Shown here: piece by piece, positions 56,781 to 64,000 of the stretch
Layout of the letters: each line of letters starts with the position of its first letter
Position numbering within the stretch: the stretch's first letter is position 1
From: Vitellaria paradoxa
Taxonomy: Eukaryota; Streptophyta; Magnoliopsida; Ericales; Sapotaceae
Direction of reading: 5' to 3'
Length of the DNA stretch: 64,000 bases
Assembly (NCBI GenBank): GCA_019916065.1
Contig: CM034238.1
Location: 35,618,402-35,682,401, forward strand
Notes under the pieces: generated by a model
What the model was told of the DNA's origin: nothing
Database searches by the model: none
Seen by the model: the letters and a program-made list of their open reading frames with translations, nothing else
Made by a program: the position numbers and the translations under genes

Positions 56781-59777
56781 TGTAATATCCCAAATGTTTT
56801 GTATTGATATAAATTAATGGTTTATAACATGTTTTAGGTTTGATAATATGTTATTTAAGCAATATTAATTATAACGATGACTTATGCTTGTAAATTTTGA
56901 AAGTAATAGGCCAACTAACCCAAAAATTGGCATTTTCTCAGAGGCATGCATGGGGGCCCCCTAGGTAGAGGGGTGGGCACTGGGATCCTCAGGGGGGCAC
57001 CCGGGGGCCTAGGAGGGCGCTCAGCCTGTGTAGCAAATTGATAGATTGAAGTGGTTCTAGTTTATACAGCTGAGGGTTACCTCTATAGTTAGAATATGGG
57101 AGTAGAGGGAGAATTTAAGGACCTATAGCATGCTTGGAAACCAAGCCAAGCATGTGTATATGTATGTATGGGAGAAGAGAGAGAGATAAAAAGAGAGATT
57201 TGGTGTTTAGGAGAAGATATCTAGGAGAAAAAGAGGAACTAAGGGAACTCATGTTCATAAGTCACTCAGACCTTCACCAAACTCAAATTAATCTTCCAAG
57301 GTTAAAATTGAACACTTAATGAACACTTCTATATGGTTTGTTTGTTGTTTGGATCAAAGGGTGAGAAGATTCATCAACTCAAAGTTGGAAGCCTAAAACC
57401 GGTGTTCACTACTTTTGTGTTCAAAGCTTGAGGTAGGGATTTCTAGCCTCTTATTAGCATATATGAAATGTATCGAGTTGGAAAATGTTATTATGATGGT
57501 TATTTAAGAATTTGAAGGCATGAAGATGTGATTCAAGTGATGTGATATAGGTGTATATATGCATATATAGGTTAAAACCAAGATTTTTAATTTGATAGAT
57601 TGAGTGACTTAAAACTTGTTTTGATTAACTTTTTAGAGTCTTTTAGGTCCTAAACAACATGAGAAAATAAGGTTTTGGGTTATGCATTGGATTTGGCTAA
57701 GTTTAGGATACAAAACCTTGAGTTTTAGCTCAAACCAGAACAGAGTAGGTCATTGGACAATAGGAGGCGCCTAAGGTTCCTATGGGGCGCTTAAGTTGCT
57801 TCATCCAACCTAGTTGGAAGTAAGGGTGCCCGGGTCCCTTAATGTAGCGCCCGAACCCCTCCAAAAACTTTAAACGTGGGATTTTCTTGTTCAAGTTGCC
57901 CTTTTCTTGAATATATAAGGTTGTAAACTTGTTAATTTACTAAGGTAAGGTTTATAAGTGTAGAGACTTGGTTATAGAACAAGTTTTTGGGATAGAACAT
58001 TAGAAAATTTGCAAAAACCTGACTTTGGCCACAAAGGGCGCCCCGATGGTGTAGAAGGGCACCCCGGCCCTGGATGTGGGTGCGCGAGTCTTTTATAGAG
58101 GTGCCTCGGGTACTTTAGAACCTTAGTTTAGGCTTTTTAAGATGTAATTCTCCATATTTAATAACTTGTCCTTGATATATGTTTCATGTTGAGTTAAAAT
58201 GAGTTGAAAATGTGTAAGGAAATGAGAAAATTATAATATAGTGATAGCATGTTATTGTAAGGCTAATTGGATTGAGATTGCTATATTGGTTATTATGATG
58301 ATAAAAGATATTCCTTAATTGAATAAGAGGATAAAAAGAATATGATAAGATTAATGGAAAGGAAAAGAGATAAATGAAAATGTGAATGAAAGATGTATGA
58401 TAGGGTAATTAGATATTGAATGAAGAGAAATTTGTGATTGATTATTTATAATAGATTATAATCGAGTGTTTACAATAAAATGATCAAATAAGATATTAAT
58501 GGTAGAAATGTTTTGATGGGGGATGTTTAAGAAATAAATGAAGGATTTTAGATTATTGAAGAAATATATGATTTTGTATTCATGGGTTTATAAATGATTT
58601 CATTATTATGATTTATTATAATTACTGGAGTATGATTGGTTGTTTATATTGAATGATATTAATTATTTGATCATGATAAAAATAATTTGATTATGATGAA
58701 AATGATGTGATACCTAGATTTGGTATATGTTGAGTTATTATTGAATTTGATAATAAAAGTGAAAGGAAATGATGAGACGATATGTATTGATTGTGAATTA
58801 TGACGATACGTTATCGATAAAATGATTAAGGATGATAATCGAAAGAGATAAAAAGATAAAGTAATTGATGCCGTGATATGGGGATGGAGGGTACTAAAAA
58901 TAGGAAGGGTATAAGATTATCCTAGGGTTGAAAGTCCCGAAACTTGCGCAAGAATTGGTATTCATGCCAGTAGGTTAGTAGCCTACAACATGAGGTGTAA
59001 TGTGGCTAATCGTGACCCTTAACAACGGCGTGTGATGTGGTTAATTGTGGCCCTTACGATGACGTGTATTGTGGCTAATCATGGCCCTTAACAATGAGGT
59101 ATAATGTATCCACCAGTGGATTTAAATGAAAATAAAATGTGATAGTTAAACATTGATGATAATGCTAAGAAAGATAGTAAGTGGAATGAATGTTGAAATT
59201 TGTAATGATGATTGTAATATGATGGTATGAAGAGATATCTTTTACTTATTTGATTATGTTAAATCTTGCTATTTATAATTGCTTATGATAATGTTGAAGA
59301 TATTGATTTACTTATAATCACACTGCATGCTTTTGTTTTACACATTATATATGCTTTTATGACGCTTCGTAAGCACAAGTAGAATAGTGCTCACATTCCT
59401 ATAGACTTTGTTGTAGAAATGGATCATAAGAGGTGGACATTTGTGGGATTAAAAGTGGATAAGTTGATGCAGACATTGCATTTTCATTTTCTTAAGTTAA
59501 AATTATATTTGGGATTGTAATATCATTTTAATTTAGAGATTTATTCATTGGGTTGTAAAGGCCATAAGGCCTATATTTGAGTATGATGGTTATAGGATAT
59601 ATTGAAGTATTATAGCCTGGCAATAGTCCAGGCTTGGTTTAGATTGTATTATGTTATTATCTTGGTTTAGATTATATTATGTTACTATCTCACCCCAGAA
59701 ACTAACTCGTGAGATGATACTTTCCCTCATACTTATACATTAACCACCAGCTCTTCCACAATCGATGTGGGAATAAC
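56781..59777 (+). repeat. Solo-LTR-like non-coding repeat nested in the copia-type element
   Basis: Begins TGTAATATCCCAAATG. CCAAT precedes it (56776-56780) and recurs at 59778-59782 after GTGGGAATAAC, which is close to the inverted form of the start. The right end is less certain because the terminal CA is not intact. It shares landmarks with 53253-55492 in the same order and is non-coding, with GC-rich blocks (56940-57040, 57770-57860, 58035-58100) in an AT-rich body. The segment at 59690-59777 resembles a different plant LTR start on the minus strand (TCCCACATCG), so the right end may be compound. Confidence 0.5.
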
Positions 59778-60544
59778 CCAATAGTCACTTACTTCCAATT
59801 TTAATTCTACCGACATAGATATGACAATAGAATATGTAATAGATATCATTAAGTGCTCAAGACCACTCCTCCTCACTCTAAAAACTCTTTTTTTTTTAAA
59901 ATAAGCCAAAAAATGCAAGAAAACAAAACAAAATAAAAAAGGATTTCATATAACTAAGTAACCAAATAACAAGATGCACATCCTAGTTTATGGTAAAACT
60001 ATAGTTTCTATTTAACGGGGTTCTTCCTTTCAAATTTCTTAGGGGTAAGCAACATTCAAGTCACTCTTCTTAACCCAAACAACCCCCTTTTTTTGTGAAA
60101 AAAAAATTTAACATTATGGGCTTTAGGTTTAGATCTAATGAGTTTTGAAAACTTTTCCTTTTTTGTTTTTCCTCTCTAACCTATTAAATTGAGGCTAGAA
60201 TCATTAAAATTATTATTAACCGAAATGGGTTATAGCTATTTAACACTCTAAAATTAGGTTTCTAAAATTCTATGTGTCAAAATAAGAAAAGGAAAACTCA
60301 TATAATTTATAAGAATTAAGGCAAATATGACCTTTAATTACTACCACAAATCGAATGAGAGGACTGCTTTTATGCACTTTCTTATTTTGAGTATCCTAGT
60401 CCAGGTTTGTCAACATATCTCCTTTATTTGCATCAAATCTCTTCAAGGATTTGAGAACCCATTCACCTTCTCAAGGATACTTTTTTCTTCTTTTTGGAAT
60501 TAGTTTTGATTTTGAGGACCTTGAGTTTTGACAGTATGTCTTCT
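59778..60544 (-). other. Interior of ancient copia-type element, middle
   Basis: AT-rich sequence with no motif of integrase, RT or RNase H that I can recognise on either strand. Confidence 0.4.
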
Positions 60545-60840
60545 CCTTATTTTTCTTTCTCTTCAAGTTTTTTTTCAACTTTTCTACAAGTTGACACTAA
60601 GATTCTTTGTCATATTCTAAAGAGGAAAACTTACTTGTGATTTTCTCATTCTTGATCTTTATGGTGTCTTTTTCTTTCTTTAGTGACTTGTTCTTTTGAT
60701 TTAGTACCTCTTTATTTTACTTCAATTCATAGCATTCTTCAAACAGACGATCATGAGCATCTTGACGAGAAAACTCCATATTGACATCCTCTTCCCTGTT
60801 GTCAGTTTATGAGGATGATTCGAAGGGATCACTTTCACTT
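60545..60840 (-). pseudogene. Copia gag C-terminal remnant (possible)
   Basis: The minus-strand frame from 60840 reads SESDPFESSS, then an acidic stretch, then long lysine/glutamate/asparagine-rich coiled-coil-like sequence (NQKNKSLKKEKDTIKIKNEK) with three in-frame stops. Gag proteins of SIRE-type copia elements carry a comparable acidic and coiled-coil C-terminal part. Position in the 5' half of the element agrees. There is no capsid or zinc knuckle, so the call rests on composition and place. Confidence 0.4.
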
Positions 60841-61035
60841 TTGGTAGGCTTAAATAAATCAACCTTAACAACATTAGATATAAAATTTTTCATTATTTTT
60901 GTAAAATTCAGTAATACCTAAAAAATTATTTTCATTTGAAATCTAAAAAATTTTGTGATACTCCATATGGTGGGTTGATAGATACTAGCTTTTTAGGACC
61001 TTGCTTGTATGGTAAAAACCTTAGGCGAACACTAC

Positions 61036-61048
61036 TACTGATACTAAT
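61036..61048 (-). other. Decayed primer binding site, initiator tRNA-Met type
   Basis: Minus strand TTAGTATCAGTAG directly follows the LTR end (TTTTCA at 61049). It matches about 8 of 12 positions of the common copia PBS TGGTATCAGAGC. Confidence 0.6.
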
Positions 61049-61168
61049 TGAAAATTCTCGAATCCGATTAGATCAACAATAACAAATTCAGACAAGACAC
61101 TCAAATAAAATTAAGAAATAATTATTTAATCCTAATTTTGTTTCTATTTGTCACTTTTGGATTTTACA
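61049..61168 (-). repeat. 5' LTR remnant of ancient copia-type element
   Basis: 120 bp. Ends correspond to those of the 455-bp LTR at 55851-56305; the middle is deleted. The target duplication AATTA follows at 61169-61173. Confidence 0.75.
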
Positions 61169-61173
61169 AATTA

Positions 61174-61977
61174 GAATGAACAATAAAAAGATAAAAAATT
61201 TAAGTAGGTCCTCTCATGTAACAGAAAAATAGAAAATCGAAAGTAAGTGAACATAATTGTTAACCAATTATAGAGAAAGTTTGGCTATTAGAATTTAGAA
61301 AAAAATCATACTAAATATATTTTGTTTTATCTTTTTAATGAATTAAGTAAGACTTGTTAGGTTAAGAATACATTTTTTATTTTTCATTTATCGAGTTTAA
61401 AATTAATTCTCAAACTTGCTCATGTAAATCTATTTATTTTTTTTCTAAATATGTAAACTAAACTATATTCTATTAAAAACTTAATTTTTATAAGAAAATA
61501 CAAATAAATAAAATATTTATTGTTAATATTTTGAACTAAACTCGAGCTCATAAAATTAATCTCGAGCCATAAAGAGTAAGGCGTGTTAAGACGGCCTAGT
61601 GGCGCAAATCTAAAATATTCACTCCTAGTACTATTTATTATGAGAAATGGATGGATTGTAAAAAATTTTAAAAATAAAGTGTATTTATTATTTTTGAAGG
61701 AAAAATCGAAAGAAAAATAGTAAACCAACCTTTAACCTATCGCATTTCTTTTTCCTATTTTTTACTTTTCGTCAAATAGAAGTTATCCCCCTCTATTCTG
61801 TTTCAATATTTTTTTTTTCTTTGTTCTCGTTTGGGACATAGTCTTGATGGTATTGGTTCTTTTTCTTGATTGGAAAATAAAGAAAAAGAAAATAATTTTC
61901 TTATGGTTAGGAATCAAGCTAAGAAAACGAATTAGTGGAAGGTTAATATTTAAAAAACAAAAAAGAAAGGTCAATCC
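61174..61977. other. AT-rich spacer, no gene seen
   Basis: Very AT-rich on both strands. Open frames of about 100 and 63 codons on the minus strand have low-complexity F/K/I/N composition and no recognisable domain. Confidence 0.5.
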
Positions 61978-62540
61978 CTTATGTATAAAATTTTTTAATA
62001 AAACAGTTTAAAAATTAATAAAATTTAAAAATTCGTGAAAAGTCATAATCTACATAATTCCCTCTCTAGCTAAACTAAAACATTTAAGAGCATGTGCAGC
62101 AGAATAGGTAAATAAGTATTTTATGTATTTTTGTTAGCAAATTTGAAGAAACCATTTGCACCAGACTCTCCAAAACCACAACTATTTTACTCCTGCTACA
62201 GTAACTCTTAATTTCTTCCGAGTTACTGTTCACCAGTTAAACAATTGTTTATTATTTATTGAAATAGACAATAGCCTTTATATTGAAGAAGACAATGGGC
62301 TCCAATTTTGAAAAAATTAATTTTTCAATAGACAATTGGTAAAATATTTAACATTGGTGTGACTTGAAAAAGAAAAACTACTAGTTAAATAAAAAATGTG
62401 TACTGTTTACTAAATAATTTAGTTATCCATCGGTGCACTTGCTCTGAGAACTATGATCAACCTAAAATCTACAAAGACTCATTGTAGACCGGGATTGAGG
62501 GGCAACTAGTGCACTATGCACCAGTTGTAGGAAGTGTAAA
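61978..62540. repeat. Diverged duplicate, copy 1 (interrupted by MITE-like element)
   Basis: The flanks 61978-62086 and 62446-62540 together resemble 62878-62967 plus 63122-63230: shared phrases include ATAAAATTTT...TAATAAAA, CATAATC(T/C)AC, AAACTAAAACAT and CCTAAAAT...AAAGACTC. Each copy is interrupted at a different point. Confidence 0.55.
62087..62445. mobile_element. MITE-like element in copy 1
   Basis: About 359 bp with inverted ends AGAGCATGTGCA and TGCACTTGCTCT (one mismatch), non-coding. The uninterrupted counterpart in copy 2 (near 63175-63185) acts as an empty site. The ends resemble PIF/Harbinger-type MITEs; a three-base target duplication is not clean. Confidence 0.55.
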
Positions 62541-62877
62541 TTGTGAAACGTTGGATGTTCAAAAGTGAATCCGACAATTTCTGTTACAAATGCAAAAAAA
62601 ATTTTTCCTCTACCATTCTCTCCCTCACTATATTTTGTTCTCATTTAAAATTCTTTCTCCCAATCATAATTTTAACAAATAATTAAATTTTAAATTAATA
62701 TAAATTTAAATATTTTAAAAAAAAATAATTAAAAATTTGTAAATTAACAAATACAAATAAATAAAATATAATAAATTTTCTCACGGTGAGTTCAAAAATA
62801 AGCTAAAAATCCCTAATAAAAGGTCTCGAATTAAAGAAAAGTTAAAATATTTTTGAGAAAAGAGCAAGTGAATCTCT
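62541..62877. other. AT-rich spacer between duplicates, no gene seen
   Basis: AT-rich sequence with several A/T homopolymers (for example near 62716-62727). No feature recognised. Confidence 0.4.
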
Positions 62878-63230
62878 TGCATATAAAATTTTAATAAAAA
62901 ATATAAATAATTAATAAAACTTTTAAAATAATAAAAATCATAATCCACGTATTTCAAGCATTGATTCGGGCTCGTTTGGAGTCTCAAAAGATTTCAAAAT
63001 AAATTAAAAAATTTCAAAAGTTTTTAAATTTTTTTAATCACATTTTACCACCTATTATCTTTACATCACATATATCCTATTCATTGATTTTTTTTTTTTT
63101 TTTTTTACTTCAAACGCCCCCTATCTCTGGTCAAACTATTCCATGCATGATTCCATCTCTGGTCAAACTAAAACATCTGATCACCATAGTCAGCCTAAAA
63201 TACTAAAAAGACTCTGGTTGTAGCCGGTGT
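62878..63230. repeat. Diverged duplicate, copy 2 (interrupted by MITE-like element)
   Basis: Counterpart of copy 1. It also contains a short direct duplication: ATCTCTGGTCAAACTA occurs twice (near 63123 and 63154). Confidence 0.5.
62968..63121. mobile_element. Short MITE-like element in copy 2
   Basis: About 154 bp with ends GGGCTCGTTTGGA and TTCAAACGCCCCC, an imperfect inverted pair of the kind seen in plant MITEs, and a T(18) run near its right end. Copy 1 lacks it. Confidence 0.5.
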
Positions 63231-64000
63231 AGTTATGACAATGGGACAAAATTAAACATATGACAGAAGCAATTATGTCATACGAGCGACCGCAGCCAAT
63301 GAGAGTCCGGCCCCCTTGCCCAAGGCTAATTACGTGTTGAGAGATTGGTTTTCTGGACCCACCACTGGACAATTCCGCTTTCCAATGCAACACCACATGG
63401 GCATGGTCCTTCAACGTGTGCGTGATTCTCTCACGTGAAGTGGGTTATTGCAGCCGTCGCAGTAATCTCAAAACCACGTAGTTTCAGAATTTTTTTTTTA
63501 AATGATGCTACCTTATTTGAATTTTTTATATTTGAACGTTAATTGTTGTATTTAATATATATTTGAATAAAAAAATATTATATTTAAATATGAATTGATA
63601 TATTTAAATATAAAAATTTAAATAAAATAATATTATTTTAAATAAAAAATAACGAAACGCTGTCATTTTTTATTTACTGTTGCGACAACAGTAAATTTTT
63701 AACTGCAGCCCGAGTCCAATCCTCTCAATATGCCCAGAGCACCTTCCTCCGAATTTCTTCGGAAAAAACAAAAAAATGTTTAGGTGATACTTTGGAATTC
63801 TAGAGTTTCACATAGGCCGGCCGGGTGGGTTTGGAATTAACTTTTAACAAGTACAAAAAAAATTTTTTATTTTATTACACAAATCAAAAAAATATATTAT
63901 GTCAAATTTACTAATATATTCTTATTGTTGGGCAAAATAATACTTAAATGTACAGATGCCGAACAAGTATAGTTAAGGCACTACGTGACTTAGTGCCGAA
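63231..64000. other. Unassigned non-coding sequence
   Basis: 63231-63480 is richer in GC than its surroundings and has several ACGT cores, including the G-box CACGTG near 63434. That could be an upstream region of a gene outside the window. GCAGCC/CGCAGTAA near 63453-63470 and GTTGCGAC...CTGCAGCC near 63678-63710 are weakly inverted and might be the ends of another small element. No gene is seen. Confidence 0.3.

Larger units (their letters stand above)
55851..61168 (-). mobile_element. Ancient, mostly deleted Ty1/copia-type element with perfect target duplication
   Basis: Minus strand: 5' LTR remnant 61168-61049, decayed tRNA-Met-type PBS, short interior, purine tract, 3' LTR 56305-55851. 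AATTA flanks both sides (55846-55850 and 61169-61173). The two LTRs share their first 40 or so and last 50 or so bases, while the 5' LTR has lost its middle. Without the nested repeat 56781-59777 the interior is only about 1.7 kb, with no pol motifs, so it is deleted or non-autonomous. Confidence 0.75.

Noticed and set aside
61420..61728. Minus-strand frame of about 100 codons as a gene
   Set aside because: Low-complexity F/K/I/N composition in very AT-rich DNA, no recognisable domain or promoter context.

Overview
This is repeat-dense nuclear DNA of a flowering plant. The sequence suggests a eudicot with a retrotransposon-rich genome, but I cannot name the species. Every coding region I recognise belongs to a mobile element. 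I found no convincing host gene, no tRNA or rRNA gene and no CRISPR array. The window contains one 100-N scaffold gap (52169-52268). Layout: (1) 1-3826, minus strand, is the 3' half of a SIRE-type Ty1/copia element: a 3' LTR cut by the window edge, a decayed ORF downstream of pol, and the end of RNase H. (2) 3827-41910, minus strand, is a tandem array of one Athila-type Ty3/gypsy family, four LTRs of about 1.5 kb separating three internal units (A, B, C). Units A and B lack the 5' part of gag and the primer binding site, and carry in their place an identical piece of a plant LINE. Unit C is structurally complete, with a tRNA-Asp-type PBS, gag, protease, RT, RNase H, integrase, a post-pol ORF (ORF3), polypurine tract and two LTRs, but is broken by many one-base indels. 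Unit B is best preserved: intact ORF3 (459 aa) and a 945-aa protease-RT-RNase H-integrase frame. (3) 41911-50425, plus strand, is a second, different Athila-type element (D) that begins abruptly inside RT at the edge of the array and runs through integrase, ORF3, 3' UTR and its 3' LTR. (4) 50426-52168 holds the tail of a non-coding LTR-like repeat, a short unassigned stretch, and a second copy of the SIRE-type copia 3' end, running into the gap. (5) 52269-64000 is old AT-rich DNA with a solo-LTR-like repeat (53253-55492), an ancient copia element bounded by a perfect 5-bp target duplication (55851-61168), a second solo-LTR-like repeat nested in it, and a pair of diverged duplicates each interrupted by a different MITE-like element.

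Within the Athila elements the inferred order is LTR promoter, gag-pol polyprotein frame, a leader with a conserved hairpin and internal polypurine tract, then ORF3. The most interesting signal is in that leader. In both families (A-C and D) a cluster of TTCGAA-centred palindromes sits 21-22 bp upstream of a TATA box between pol and ORF3. The same family-specific palindromes occur in the LTR about 75-95 bp upstream of a TATA-like sequence. I infer an internal, second promoter for ORF3 that copies the cis-code of the LTR. A post-pol ORF of similar character also occurs in the unrelated SIRE copia element at the left edge.
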